In this document: positions 17,433 to 26,889 of the stretch, one piece after another
How the letters are laid out: every line of letters begins with the position of its first letter
Numbering within the stretch: position 1 is the first letter of the stretch
DNA from: Oceanobacillus sojae
Lineage (GTDB): Bacteria > Bacillota > Bacilli > Bacillales > Amphibacillaceae
Direction: 5' to 3'
Assembly (NCBI RefSeq): GCF_007991515.1
Contig: NZ_BJYM01000008.1
Span: forward strand, 62,001-126,000
Length of the DNA: 64,000 nucleotides
Made by a program: the position numbers and the translations under genes
Notes under the pieces: generated by a model
What the model saw: only the letters and a program-made list of their open reading frames with translations
What the model was told of the DNA's origin: nothing
Database searches by the model: none

Positions 17433-19892
17433 TTGGATCAAACAGAGAAATATTTAGACCTTCCTTTAGAAGAAGTTATCGGAGATCGTTTTGGAAGATA
17501 CAGTAAATATATCATTCAAGATCGTGCCCTTCCTGATGCAAGAGATGGATTGAAGCCTGTGCAGCGGCGTATACTTTATGCAATGCATGTTGAAAGAAAT
17601 ACACATGATAAGAATTTCAGAAAAGCTGCCAAAACTGTTGGAACAGTTATCGGTAACTATCATCCGCATGGAGATTCTTCTGTTTACGAAGCAATGGTAC
17701 GCTTAAGCCAAAGCTGGAAAGTGCGTAATGGACTAATTGAAATGCATGGAAATAACGGCAGTATTGATGGGGATCCTCCTGCTGCAATGCGTTATACGGA
17801 AGCCAGGCTGTCTCCTATTGCTTCAGAGCTTCTTCGTGATATAGACAAAGAGACGGTTGAATACATTCCTAACTTTGATGAAACAACAAATGAACCAGTT
17901 GTTTTACCGGCAAAATTTCCAAACCTGTTAGTGAATGGATCAACTGGGATCTCTGCAGGGTATGCAACAGATATCCCTCCTCATAATTTGGGAGAAGTAA
18001 TCGACGCAGTTATTATGCGGATTGATAAACCCGAAGCCGGTGTGGATAATTTGATGCAGGTACTGAAGGGTCCTGATTTCCCGACAGGTGGAATTATTCA
18101 AGGTATCGAAGGAATTAAGAAAGCATATGAGACTGGAAAAGGAAAAGTTATTGTCCGCGGTAAAGCAGTTATCGAGAGTTTAAAAGGGAATCGTGAACAA
18201 ATTGTTATTACGGAAATCCCGTATGAAGTTAATAAAGCAACGATGGTCAAGAAAATGGATGAGCTTCGTATTGATAGGAAAGTAGAAGGAATTGCAGAAG
18301 TCCGTGATGATACAGACCGTACTGGATTACGTGTTGTTGTAGAGCTAAAAAAAGATGCAAACAGTGAAGGTATCTTAAACTTCTTATACAAAAATACGGA
18401 TTTACAAATTGCCTACCATTTCAATATGGTTGCTATTAAAGATAAAACACCGAAGCTTTTATCATTACCGCAGCTTCTTGATGCATATATCAGTCATCAG
18501 CGTGAGGTTGTAACGAATCAAACACGATTTGATTTAAACAAGGCTAAAACCAGAGCACACATTGTTGAGGGATTGATTAAAGCTATTTCGATTTTAGATG
18601 AATTGATTGCAACCATTCGTGCGTCAAAAGACAAGACGGATGCCAAAAATCAAATCATGATAAAATACGGATTTACAGAACCGCAGGCCGAAGCTATTGT
18701 TACGCTTCAACTTTATAGATTGACAAATACGGATATTGTTCAATTAGAAGAAGAAGCACGCGAGCTAAATAAGCAAATGGAAATACTTTCTGAAATCCTG
18801 AATAGTGAGAAGAAATTACTCCAGACCATTAAGAGTGACTTAAGACAAATTAAGAAAAAATTTGCAGATGCACGGCGTACGCATATTGAAGACAAAGTAG
18901 AAGAATTAAAGATTAATATTGAGGTTACTGTCGCAAGTGAAGACGTGCTGGTTTCTGTCACCAGAGACGGGTATGTGAAGCGGACAAGTCTGCGTTCCTA
19001 TGCAGCTTCTAATAATCAAGACTTACCGCTGAAAGATGATGATCATCCGATAAGTTTATTAGAGGTTAATACAACAGATGATTTATTAATCTTTACAAAT
19101 AAGGGAAGATATATACTATGTGCTGTTCATGAACTGCCGGATATTCGCTGGAAGGATATGGGACAACACATTTCACATATTGTGCCATTAGAAAAAGAAG
19201 AGCATCTGATTAAAGTCATTCCTGTTCGTGATTTTAAAGAAGAGAAAGGATTTTTAGTGTTCTTTACTCGAAACGGTATGGTTAAACGAAGTGAATTTCA
19301 GCTTTACGAAGCACAGCGTCGGGGAAAAGCATTAATTGCATTAAATCTCAAGCAAAATGATGAACTTGTACAAGTAAGCCGTACAGATGGAAACAAAGAC
19401 ATCTTTATCACAACAAATAAAGGTTACGGTTTATGGTATGAAGAAGCTGAAGTATCCATTGTCGGTCAGAGAGCAGCAGGGGTGAAATCCATTGCTTTAA
19501 AAGATGATGATTATGTGGTGAATGGACAAGTATTTGATCAGGAAGTTCAAAAAGATTTATTTGTAATAACGCAGCGTGGAGCTTGTAAACGCATGAAACT
19601 AAAATCCTTTGAAAAAGCAAGTCGTGCCAAACGCGGGCTAATCATGCTTAAAGAATTAAAGCAAAAACCTCATCGGATTGTAGGATTTTTTATGGTGAGT
19701 AAACAAGAAACCATTTGTTATAGAACGAAAAATGGCGGAACACAGCAGGTATACCCACTTGAGCTGTCTATTGCCGACCGCTATAGTAACGGATCATTTA
19801 TCGTCGATACGGATCAAGCCGGTGAAGTAATCGAGGTATACAAAGAGACAACCTATAAAAAGCCTTTTGAAGATATGGGCGATGAAATATAG
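17433..19892 (+). CDS. parC: DNA topoisomerase IV subunit A (ParC/GrlA)
   Basis: The breakage-reunion subunit of topoisomerase IV has 819 residues. The catalytic Tyr is in AAMRYTEARLS, and the quinolone-determining region reads YHPHGDSSVYEAMVRLSQ, with the wild-type Ser and Glu. The C-terminal beta-pinwheel repeats are visible as VSVTRDGYVKRT, VFFTRNGMVKRS and VITQRGACKRMK. TTG start preceded by AAGGAG. Confidence 0.97.
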   Translation: MDQTEKYLDLPLEEVIGDRFGRYSKYIIQDRALPDARDGLKPVQRRILYAMHVERNTHDKNFRKAAKTVGTVIGNYHPHGDSSVYEAMVRLSQSWKVRNGLIEMHGNNGSIDGDPPAAMRYTEARLSPIASELLRDIDKETVEYIPNFDETTNEPVVLPAKFPNLLVNGSTGISAGYATDIPPHNLGEVIDAVIMRIDKPEAGVDNLMQVLKGPDFPTGGIIQGIEGIKKAYETGKGKVIVRGKAVIESLKGNREQIVITEIPYEVNKATMVKKMDELRIDRKVEGIAEVRDDTDRTGLRVVVELKKDANSEGILNFLYKNTDLQIAYHFNMVAIKDKTPKLLSLPQLLDAYISHQREVVTNQTRFDLNKAKTRAHIVEGLIKAISILDELIATIRASKDKTDAKNQIMIKYGFTEPQAEAIVTLQLYRLTNTDIVQLEEEARELNKQMEILSEILNSEKKLLQTIKSDLRQIKKKFADARRTHIEDKVEELKINIEVTVASEDVLVSVTRDGYVKRTSLRSYAASNNQDLPLKDDDHPISLLEVNTTDDLLIFTNKGRYILCAVHELPDIRWKDMGQHISHIVPLEKEEHLIKVIPVRDFKEEKGFLVFFTRNGMVKRSEFQLYEAQRRGKALIALNLKQNDELVQVSRTDGNKDIFITTNKGYGLWYEEAEVSIVGQRAAGVKSIALKDDDYVVNGQVFDQEVQKDLFVITQRGACKRMKLKSFEKASRAKRGLIMLKELKQKPHRIVGFFMVSKQETICYRTKNGGTQQVYPLELSIADRYSNGSFIVDTDQAGEVIEVYKETTYKKPFEDMGDEI

Positions 19893-19902
19893 AGAATCAT
19901 AT

Positions 19903-19945
19903 AAGCTCCTTAGCATGAAATAATAATGCTGAGGAGCTTTTTTAT
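19903..19945 (+). terminator. Intrinsic terminator after parC
   Basis: AAGCTCCTTAGCAT pairs with ATGCTGAGGAGCTT (one wobble) and is followed by a run of T. Confidence 0.88.
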
Positions 19946-20063
19946 TATAAGAGTATGTTCAAAAAAGCACTCAAATGATAATCGGCGAATTTATTTTTCA
20001 AGCTTAAGAGAAGAATAAAAATATTTTACGTAGTCTATGATAAAAAACATTTTATCTTTTTGT

Positions 20064-20110
20064 TTGCCTAACTCTCACCTTTTGATAAAATAGAAATGGA
20101 AGCGCATTCA
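20064..20110 (+). promoter_or_regulatory. Promoter with perfect cre box for the acyl-CoA operon
   Basis: TTGCCT-N16-TAAAAT (20064-20091) forms a plausible SigA promoter. ATGGAAGCGCATTCA at 20096-20110 matches the CcpA consensus WTGNAARCGNWWWCA at all 15 positions and lies over the predicted transcription start, a position from which CcpA represses. Confidence 0.65.
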
Positions 20111-20211
20111 ATTTGGGTCTATATCTTTTTAGAACTGCCTGTAAAACAAATTCAATTTCTCGAAGAAAAAGAAGAATATGAATGCGATATTTAAGTCAAG
20201 GGGGCGTGGGG

Positions 20212-21354
20212 ATGAATTTTGATTTAACAAAAGAACAAAAGATGATTCAACGAATGGTTTCTGATTTTGCGGAAAAAACCATCCGGCCAAGAGCAATAGA
20301 AATCGATGTAAATGCAGCTTTTCCAGAAGACATCTTTCAAGAAATGGGAAAGCTTGGCTTATTAGGCATTCCTTTTCCTGAAAACTATGGAGGTTCTTCC
20401 GGTGATATGATTTCATATGCGATAGCCGTAGAGGAAATTGGGCGGCGTTGTGGCAGCACAGGACTAAGTTATGCAGCGGCAGTGTCTTTAGGAGCCAGTC
20501 CGATTTATTATTTTGGAACGGAAGAACAAAAACAAACGTTTTTAAAGCCGATTGCTGAAGGACATTCGCTTGGAGCGTTTGGATTAACAGAACCAAATGC
20601 CGGATCAGATTCTGGAGGCACAAGAACGATTGCTAAATTGGATGGCGATGCATATATTATTCAAGGAGAAAAATGTTTTATCACAAATGCCAGCTTCGCA
20701 GATTTCATTATCGTTACGGCAGTTACTAAAAAAGATGAAAACAATAAGAATCGAATTTCAGCCATTATTGTTCCAACAGATGCTGAGGGACTAACAATCC
20801 GCAGTAATTATGAAAAAATGGGAGTCCGCGGATCAGATACAGCAGAGGTCATTCTAGATAATGTCCGTGTCCCCAAAGAAAATTTACTTGGTACAGCGCA
20901 TGAGGGGCATAAACAATTCTTAAAAACATTAGATGGCGGGAGAATTTCTATTGCTGCGTTAGCGGTTGGTATTTCACAGGCTGCTTTAGATCGTTCCTTA
21001 CAATATGCCAAAGACCGGAAGCAGTTTGGAAAGTCCATTTCCAGTTTTCAGGCGATTCAATTTAAATTAGCTGACATGGCTATGGAGATTGAGCTTGCCC
21101 GTAATATGGTTTATAAAGCAGCATGGTTAAAGGATCAGGGCAGAAATTTTTCCAAAGAAGCGGCATATGCCAAATTATATGCATCAGAAATGGCCTTTCG
21201 TGCTGCAAACCAGGCGATTCAAATTCACGGGGGCTATGGTTATATGCGTGAATATGAGGTAGAGAGGTTATTAAGAGATGCTAAATTACTGGAAATTGGA
21301 GAAGGAACCTCAGAGATTCAGCGACTGGTTATTGCGAGGCTTCTAGGCTGCTAG
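20212..21354 (+). CDS. Acyl-CoA dehydrogenase
   Basis: This 380-residue FAD flavoprotein oxidises an acyl-CoA to the 2-enoyl-CoA. The N, middle and C domains are all present; conserved stretches include [41 protein letters not shown] and [20 protein letters not shown]. The C-terminal motif [10 protein letters not shown] has Glu at the catalytic position of short/medium-chain enzymes, whereas isovaleryl-CoA dehydrogenases carry Ala or Gly there. ATG 20212 follows AAGGGGG. It corresponds in position to B. subtilis yngJ, first gene of a biotin-carboxylase operon. Confidence 0.92.
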   Translation: MNFDLTKEQKMIQRMVSDFAEKTIRPRAIEIDVNAAFPEDIFQEMGKLGLLGIPFPENYGGSSGDMISYAIAVEEIGRRCGSTGLSYAAAVSLGASPIYYFGTEEQKQTFLKPIAEGHSLGAFGLTEPNAGSDSGGTRTIAKLDGDAYIIQGEKCFITNASFADFIIVTAVTKKDENNKNRISAIIVPTDAEGLTIRSNYEKMGVRGSDTAEVILDNVRVPKENLLGTAHEGHKQFLKTLDGGRISIAALAVGISQAALDRSLQYAKDRKQFGKSISSFQAIQFKLADMAMEIELARNMVYKAAWLKDQGRNFSKEAAYAKLYASEMAFRAANQAIQIHGGYGYMREYEVERLLRDAKLLEIGEGTSEIQRLVIARLLGC

Positions 21355-21370
21355 AGAAGGAGGGAAGTCA

Positions 21371-22726
21371 ATGATAAAAAAAGTATTAATTGCTAATCGA
21401 GGTGAAATAGCGAGGAGAATTATCCGTACTTGTAAACAATTGGGTATTCAAACAGTAGCTGTATATTCAGACGCTGATCAGAATGCACTATTTAAAAAAG
21501 ATGCTGATGAAGCTTATCATATCGGTCCATCACAAGTACAACAAAGCTATCTTCAATTAGATTCCATCATTGAAGTTGCTAAACAGACAAATGCTGATGC
21601 GATCCACCCCGGTTATGGCTTCTTAAGTGAAAGCCCGGCATTTGCTGAACGCTGTCGAGAAGAAAATATCATTTTTATTGGTCCTGAAGCAGATATATTA
21701 AGGCTGATGGGGAGCAAGATTGAAGCCAGAAAAGCGATGATAGAAGCTGGTGTACCAGTAATTCCTGGTACAGATCGTGCTGTAGGATCTGCAGAAGAAG
21801 CTCTTCGGTTTGCTGAGAAAATCGGCTATCCGGTTATGTTGAAAGCATCAGCTGGCGGTGGCGGCATCGGAATGGAGATAGCGCATTCAGCCGATGGGCT
21901 GAAAAAAGCTTTTGAAAACAACTCCAAGCGGGCTGCGTCTTTCTTTGGAGATGGCGCGATGTTTTTAGAAAAGCACATACAAAATAGCAGACATATTGAA
22001 GTGCAGATATTAGCAGATCAACATAATCATACAATTTATTTATTTGAACGGGAATGCTCGATACAGCGCCGGAACCAAAAGGTATTAGAGGAGGCTCCTT
22101 CTCCATCCATTTCTGAACAGCTTCGCGAACAGTTAGGAAGAACAGCAGTTATCGCAGCTGAAGCAATTCATTATTCCAATGCAGGAACAATTGAATTCCT
22201 AGTTGATGAATCAGGTAAATTTTACTTTTTAGAAATGAATACACGTATTCAGGTGGAGCATCCAGTTACAGAGGAAATTACTGGTGTTGATATTGTGAAG
22301 GAACAAATCAATATTGCTAATAATCAAGTACTCTCTTTTAAACAAGAAGAGATAGCAATAAAAGGGCATGCAATTGAAGTCAGGATTTACGCAGAGGACC
22401 CCATTCGTTTCTTTCCATCACCGGGTAAAATTACAGCGCTTGAACTGCCTGAAGGAAAAGATGTCCGCAATGAATGTGCAGTTACTTCTGGAGATACGGT
22501 AACACCTTTTTATGACCCGATGATTGCGAAATTGATTGTCTATGGAGAAAATCGGTCAGAGGCAATAGATAAGCTGGAAGAGGCACTGCGTCAATTTAAT
22601 ATTGAAGGGATTAAAACGAACATACTAATGCTTCAGGAAATTATAACATATGAAGCATTTCTGAAAGGAAATACACAAACATCCTTTTTAAGCAAATATT
22701 ATCAACCAAACTCAGGGGGTAAATAA
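21371..22726 (+). CDS. yngH: Biotin carboxylase subunit of an acyl-CoA carboxylase
   Basis: This 451-residue ATP-grasp enzyme carboxylates biotin on the carrier protein. Visible are LIANRGEIARRIIRTCK, the Gly-rich loop KASAGGGGIGME, the catalytic EMNTRIQVEHPVTEE and the lid residues. The Gly-rich loop has Ile where most biotin carboxylases have Arg (GGGGRGM). No carrier domain is fused; the carrier is the next gene, 1 bp away. It acts with the carboxyltransferase at 23760. Confidence 0.93.
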   Translation: MIKKVLIANRGEIARRIIRTCKQLGIQTVAVYSDADQNALFKKDADEAYHIGPSQVQQSYLQLDSIIEVAKQTNADAIHPGYGFLSESPAFAERCREENIIFIGPEADILRLMGSKIEARKAMIEAGVPVIPGTDRAVGSAEEALRFAEKIGYPVMLKASAGGGGIGMEIAHSADGLKKAFENNSKRAASFFGDGAMFLEKHIQNSRHIEVQILADQHNHTIYLFERECSIQRRNQKVLEEAPSPSISEQLREQLGRTAVIAAEAIHYSNAGTIEFLVDESGKFYFLEMNTRIQVEHPVTEEITGVDIVKEQINIANNQVLSFKQEEIAIKGHAIEVRIYAEDPIRFFPSPGKITALELPEGKDVRNECAVTSGDTVTPFYDPMIAKLIVYGENRSEAIDKLEEALRQFNIEGIKTNILMLQEIITYEAFLKGNTQTSFLSKYYQPNSGGK

Positions 22727-22727
22727 C

Positions 22728-22937
22728 ATGGAAATTAAAGCATCGATGGCAGGAAATGTGTGGAAAATTACAGTTCAGCAGGGTGAAGCAGTAGAAGAAG
22801 GACAGGATGTTGTTATTCTGGAATCTATGAAAATGGAAATTCCGATTGCTTCTGAGGAAAAGGGAGTTCTGAAGGAATGGAAGGTGCAGGAAGGAGATTT
22901 CGTTAATGAGGGAGATACAATAGCGATTGTTGAATAA
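22728..22937 (+). CDS. yngHB: Biotin carboxyl carrier protein (short, stand-alone)
   Basis: This 69-residue single biotinyl/lipoyl domain has the biotin attachment site ESMKMEIP with the modified Lys at position 35. It lacks the long N-terminal region of AccB, so it is a carrier dedicated to this acyl-CoA carboxylase. ATG start; sandwiched between biotin carboxylase and hydratase in one operon. Confidence 0.93.
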   Translation: MEIKASMAGNVWKITVQQGEAVEEGQDVVILESMKMEIPIASEEKGVLKEWKVQEGDFVNEGDTIAIVE

Positions 22938-22958
22938 TTTAGTCTGGAGTGTATGCCT

Positions 22959-23738
22959 ATGCAATTTGTAAACTATGAGACGGTTGATGAGAATATAGTT
23001 GTTGTCACATTAAATCGGCCAGAAGCTGCAAATGCTTTATCTTTAGCTTTATTAACAGAGTTAGAGAAATGTATTCAAAAAATCAAAGCCTCAGGAAAAA
23101 TTCGTTGTGTAATTATAACTGGAAGCGGGGAGAAGGCTTTCTGTGCCGGAGCTGACTTGAAAGAACGAAAGATAATGAATGAGGAAGAGGTTGTTGCTGC
23201 AGTACAAAAAATTGGAAGTGTCTGCGATTCCATAGAAAAGATAGATGTACCAGTTATTGCTGCAATCAATGGTGTCTCCTTTGGAGGCGGGCTGGAACTT
23301 GCTTTGGCCTGTGATTTGAGAATCGCTGCCAACCATGTAAAGCTGGGATTAACGGAGACATCTTTAGCAATTATACCGGGAGCTGGAGGAACACAGCGGC
23401 TGCCTAGATTAATAGGAATAGGGCAGGCAAAGCTGCTTATCTATACTGCCAAAATTATCTCAGCGGATGATGCTTTAGCAATCGGACTGATTGAGCGGTC
23501 AGTCGCTGCTTCCTTTTTACAGGATGAAGCAATCAGTATCGCCCGGAAAATAACAAATAATGGTCCAATCGCTGTGAAACAGGCTAAAAAAGCTATTAAC
23601 CAGGGAGTTAATCTTCCGCTGGATAAAGCAATTCAACTGGAGCATGAATCTTACTTAAAGGTTATACCAACGAAAGATAGAAAAGAGGGGCTGCTGGCGT
23701 TTCAAGAAAAAAGAAAGCCCGATTATCACGGAAACTAA
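22959..23738 (+). CDS. yngF: Enoyl-CoA hydratase (methylglutaconyl-CoA hydratase-like)
   Basis: This 259-residue crotonase-fold enzyme has the oxyanion-hole segments FCAGADLKERK and NGVSFGGGLELALACDLRIA, and GLTETSLAIIPGAGGTQRLPR carrying the catalytic Glu. The last stretch is very close to the AUH/methylglutaconyl-CoA hydratase pattern, which fits leucine breakdown. ATG 22959 is preferred over 22953 because TGGAGT ends at 22950. Confidence 0.9.
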   Translation: MQFVNYETVDENIVVVTLNRPEAANALSLALLTELEKCIQKIKASGKIRCVIITGSGEKAFCAGADLKERKIMNEEEVVAAVQKIGSVCDSIEKIDVPVIAAINGVSFGGGLELALACDLRIAANHVKLGLTETSLAIIPGAGGTQRLPRLIGIGQAKLLIYTAKIISADDALAIGLIERSVAASFLQDEAISIARKITNNGPIAVKQAKKAINQGVNLPLDKAIQLEHESYLKVIPTKDRKEGLLAFQEKRKPDYHGN

Positions 23739-23759
23739 AGCTGGAAGGAGTATGCTTAT

Positions 23760-25289
23760 ATGAGTATGGAGAAGGAACTGGAGCAGCGTATTGAAAAAAT
23801 ACAAAAAGGGGGGAAACAAAAATATCATGACAGTAATGCTGAAAAGGGCAAGCTTTTCGCAAGAGAAAGAATTAATCTTCTTTTTGATTCTCATGAGATA
23901 CTTGAGGATGGCTTATTTGCAAATGCGTTGGCTGAAGATTTACCGGCGGATGGTGTGATTACTGTCACAGGAAAAATTAACGGACAGACAGTTTGTGCAA
24001 TGGCGAATGATTCTACTGTCAAAGCTGGAAGCTGGGGTCAGCGGACTGTAGAGAAAATTTTGCGTATTCAGGAAACGGCAGAACGGCTGGAAGTGCCGAT
24101 GATTTATCTGGTTGACTCTGCAGGTGCAAGGATTACCGATCAAATAGATATGTTCCCGGGAAGAAGGGGAGCTGGACGCATTTTTTATAATCAAATTAAG
24201 CTGTCTGGAAGGGTTCCTCAAGTTTGCATATTATTCGGTCCATCAGCAGCTGGCGGAGCATATATTCCTGCTTTTTGCGATATTGTTATCATGGTTGATG
24301 GAAACGCGTCCATGTATTTAGGTTCTCCAAGAATGGCTGAGAAGGTTATTGGTGAAAAGGTTTCCTTAGAGGAAATGGGCGGAGCAAAGATGCATTGCAC
24401 AACCTCAGGAGTAGGCGATGTATTAGTAGATACAGAGGAGGAAGCTATTCAATTTACACAGAAGTACTTAACCTATTTTCCGGCTAATTTTCGGGAAAAA
24501 CCAAAACAAATTGCCCCTGTAGAGCCAAAGACATTTGATAAGCCTATCAGTGAAATTATCCCGGAAAATCAAAATGCAGCTTTTAATATGTACGATCTGA
24601 TTGACCGTACAATTGATGAAGGCAGTTTTTGTGAGATAAAAAAACGGTTTGCTCCGGAATTAATCACAGGGCTGGCACGTATTGATGGCCGTAGTATAGG
24701 GATTATTGCAAATCAGCCTCGTGTAAAAGGAGGCGTCCTTTTTACAGATTCAGCAGATAAAGCAGCAAAGTTTATCCAACTATGTGATGCGTTTGAGATT
24801 CCGCTGCTGTTCTTAACAGATGTACCAGGATTTATGATTGGAACAAGAGTGGAGAAGCAAGGGATTATCCGTCATGGAGCAAAAATGCTGTTTGCAATGA
24901 GTGAAGTAACAGTTCCTAAAATATCCGTTATTGTCCGAAAAGCATATGGGGCAGGTCTATATGCAATGTCAGGTCCTGCTTTTGATCCGGATTGCTGCTT
25001 GGCCTTCCCAAATGCACAGATTGCTGTCATGGGGCCGGAAGCGGCAGTGAACGCAGTAGAAGCAAATAAAATCGCCAAGCTTCCGGAGGAGGAGAGAGCA
25101 GCTTATATTCAGGAAAAGCAGGCTGCTTATAAAGAGAATATTGATATTTACCGGTTAGCCTCGGAGATGATTATTGATGATATAATTAACCCCGATCAGC
25201 TTCGCCAAGCATTGATAAGTCGTTTTTCCGTTTATCAGAATAAGAACAAACAATTTACGGAAAGAAAGCATGGAGTTTATCCAGTGTAA
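23760..25289 (+). CDS. yngE: Acyl-CoA carboxylase, carboxyltransferase subunit
   Basis: The 509-residue carboxyltransferase moves CO2 from carboxybiotin to an acyl-CoA. It is a tandem crotonase fold with GPSAAGGAYIPAFCD in the N half and the C-half loop RKAYGAGLYAMSGPAFDPD. Length and operon match B. subtilis YngE. A methylcrotonyl-CoA substrate fits the adjacent hydratase; propionyl-CoA cannot be excluded from sequence alone. The ribosome site is GAAGGAG, 9 bases upstream. Confidence 0.92.
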   Translation: MSMEKELEQRIEKIQKGGKQKYHDSNAEKGKLFARERINLLFDSHEILEDGLFANALAEDLPADGVITVTGKINGQTVCAMANDSTVKAGSWGQRTVEKILRIQETAERLEVPMIYLVDSAGARITDQIDMFPGRRGAGRIFYNQIKLSGRVPQVCILFGPSAAGGAYIPAFCDIVIMVDGNASMYLGSPRMAEKVIGEKVSLEEMGGAKMHCTTSGVGDVLVDTEEEAIQFTQKYLTYFPANFREKPKQIAPVEPKTFDKPISEIIPENQNAAFNMYDLIDRTIDEGSFCEIKKRFAPELITGLARIDGRSIGIIANQPRVKGGVLFTDSADKAAKFIQLCDAFEIPLLFLTDVPGFMIGTRVEKQGIIRHGAKMLFAMSEVTVPKISVIVRKAYGAGLYAMSGPAFDPDCCLAFPNAQIAVMGPEAAVNAVEANKIAKLPEEERAAYIQEKQAAYKENIDIYRLASEMIIDDIINPDQLRQALISRFSVYQNKNKQFTERKHGVYPV

Positions 25290-25300
25290 AGCTATTTTTG

Positions 25301-25333
25301 AAACGCTCAGGTTGATTGAATCCTGGGCGTTTT
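25301..25333 (+). terminator. Intrinsic terminator of the acyl-CoA operon
   Basis: AAACGCTCAGG pairs with CCTGGGCGTTT (one wobble), followed by T and A residues; it ends the five-gene operon. Confidence 0.7.
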
Positions 25334-25448
25334 AACATAAATAGATAAATACAGTAAACCAGATATATAATTTTAGAAATTGAGAATGGTCTGCTTCGAT
25401 TTAGCCAAATTTCATTGATCAGAATATTTGATAAATATAAAAGTATTC

Positions 25449-25477
25449 TTGTTTATCTAAATTATCTGATATACAAT
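25449..25477 (+). promoter_or_regulatory. Promoter of the leader/attenuator before the APH-fold kinase
   Basis: TTGTTT-N17-TACAAT, with transcription predicted to begin near 25484, about 28 bases before the leader ORF and about 170 bases before an intrinsic terminator. Confidence 0.6.
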
Positions 25478-25511
25478 GGAGAGAAACGTTAAATGGAAAG
25501 GGGTGAGGTTG

Positions 25512-25568
25512 ATGTCAGCTAATTCAATAAGTTTAGTTTGTCCATCCTTGCTCATGGCTTATGGTTGA
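25512..25568 (+). CDS. 18-residue leader peptide
   Basis: ATG behind AAAGGGGTGAGG encodes MSANSISLVCPSLLMAYG and stops at 25566-25568. It lies between a good promoter and a strong terminator, upstream of a resistance-like kinase, which is the layout of ribosome-controlled attenuators. The end of the ORF (ATGGTTGATAAA) can pair with TTCATAAACCAT at about 25632-25643, so ribosome position could decide which hairpin forms. No similarity to a named leader was recognised. Confidence 0.5.
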   Translation: MSANSISLVCPSLLMAYG

Positions 25569-25652
25569 TAAATATTAATGGCCGGCCCTTTGGATGGATT
25601 AGATTAAGGGCTTCCATCATAAAAGATTTTTTCATAAACCATCTTTTAAAAT

Positions 25653-25693
25653 AAAAAGGAGAGCTGAAGCATATAATTTTAGCTCTCCTTTTT
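25653..25693 (+). terminator. Leader terminator before the APH-fold kinase
   Basis: A perfect 13-bp stem AAAAAGGAGAGCT with its complement, 15-nt loop, then TTTTT, located 56 bp before the kinase start. Transcription must pass it to reach the gene. Alternative upstream pairings such as GATGGA/TCCATC and AAAAGAT/ATCTTTT are present. Confidence 0.85.
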
Positions 25694-25748
25694 GCCCTGC
25701 AGCTTATTGAATATTTTATCAATATTCAAAAGAGGGGAAGTTATATTT

Positions 25749-26738
25749 ATGATGAAATTAAGTACGATGAAAAAAGTAATGAATACTGTTAACAGTGAAT
25801 GGAGAAGCCCATTGGGAGAAGAAATTTTGGAACGGTGGGGCTATGATAAATGCTCTGCAACTATTTTACGAGCAAGCGCAAATTTTATTTTTGAATTTTA
25901 TAAAGAAGGAAAACAATTGTTCTTGAGATTTAATGATTCATCAGAACGGGATTATTCGTCGATTGAAGCTGAACTGAACATTGTAAAGTATTTGGGGAAT
26001 AGGGCACTAAACGTTGCTCAACCAATAACATCATTAAATGGAAATGATATAGAAGTCATAGAAACGAAGCTGGGAACTTTTTATGCAGTCGTATTTGAAG
26101 CTCTGGAAGGTAAGCATCTCAATATGGAAGAAATTTCAGATCAACAGGCTTATATCTGGGGGAAATCGTTAGGTAATCTACACGCAAACCTTAAGCAGCT
26201 GCCAGAAGAATATCGAGTTAATCGTCCAAGCTGGAAGGACCTTTTACTAGAAGCGAAAGAAGCACTTCCTAAAAAAGAATTGGCAGCTCATAAAGAATTT
26301 GAAAGACTATTAATCTGGGCGGATGAGTTAAGCCTATCGAAAGAAAACTTTGGAATCATTCACTATGACTTTGAACTGGATAATGTGATTTTTGATAATA
26401 ACACAATTGGAATGCTTGATTTTGATGATTCTTCTCTCCATTGGTTTGCAGCTGATATTGTCTATGCATGGAGAGATGTGGGAGATTTTAATGTTAAAAA
26501 TCCGATGATAACAACATTTATCGATGGATATAAAACCGAAACTAATTTAGATATGGAAATACTTCGTGCATTTTCAGGCTTTGAAAGGTTACACAAATTA
26601 ATCTCCCTGGCAAAATTGATAAGAGCTGTAGATATTGATGCAGCTGAAGATCATCCTGAATGGCTGATAAACCTTCGATTAAAGTTGTCTGGTATAATAG
26701 AAAAATACCGTCTTTCCATTGAAAAGCTAAATAAATAG
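25749..26738 (+). CDS. APH-fold phosphotransferase, possibly antibiotic-inactivating
   Basis: This protein of about 329 residues has the aminoglycoside phosphotransferase/choline kinase fold. The catalytic loop reads IIHYDFELDNVIFD and the metal site GMLDFDDSS. The N lobe resembles a kinase lobe with FLRFNDSSERD. The usual HGDxxxxN is HYDFELDN, as in several phosphotransferase-family members. Substrate is not deducible; small-molecule resistance is suggested only by the attenuator in front. ATG 25749 or 25752 follows AGAGGGGA. Confidence 0.75.
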   Translation: MMKLSTMKKVMNTVNSEWRSPLGEEILERWGYDKCSATILRASANFIFEFYKEGKQLFLRFNDSSERDYSSIEAELNIVKYLGNRALNVAQPITSLNGNDIEVIETKLGTFYAVVFEALEGKHLNMEEISDQQAYIWGKSLGNLHANLKQLPEEYRVNRPSWKDLLLEAKEALPKKELAAHKEFERLLIWADELSLSKENFGIIHYDFELDNVIFDNNTIGMLDFDDSSLHWFAADIVYAWRDVGDFNVKNPMITTFIDGYKTETNLDMEILRAFSGFERLHKLISLAKLIRAVDIDAAEDHPEWLINLRLKLSGIIEKYRLSIEKLNK

Positions 26739-26741
26739 TAA

Positions 26742-26778
26742 AAAGGCGGTGCATGTTCCTGATGTATCGCCTTTATTT
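26742..26778 (+). terminator. Intrinsic terminator after the APH-fold kinase
   Basis: AAAGGCGGTGCAT and ATGTATCGCCTTT form a stem with two non-Watson-Crick positions, followed by TATTT. Confidence 0.65.
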
Positions 26779-26889
26779 ACGATGCAGGTATTGACTAAAT
26801 GAAAGGAAACGGGAACATGTTTGTAGAAAAAAATAATAGTTTTGGTAGAGTCAATGTTATTTCATTCCATGCAGCAACGAATTTAATTA

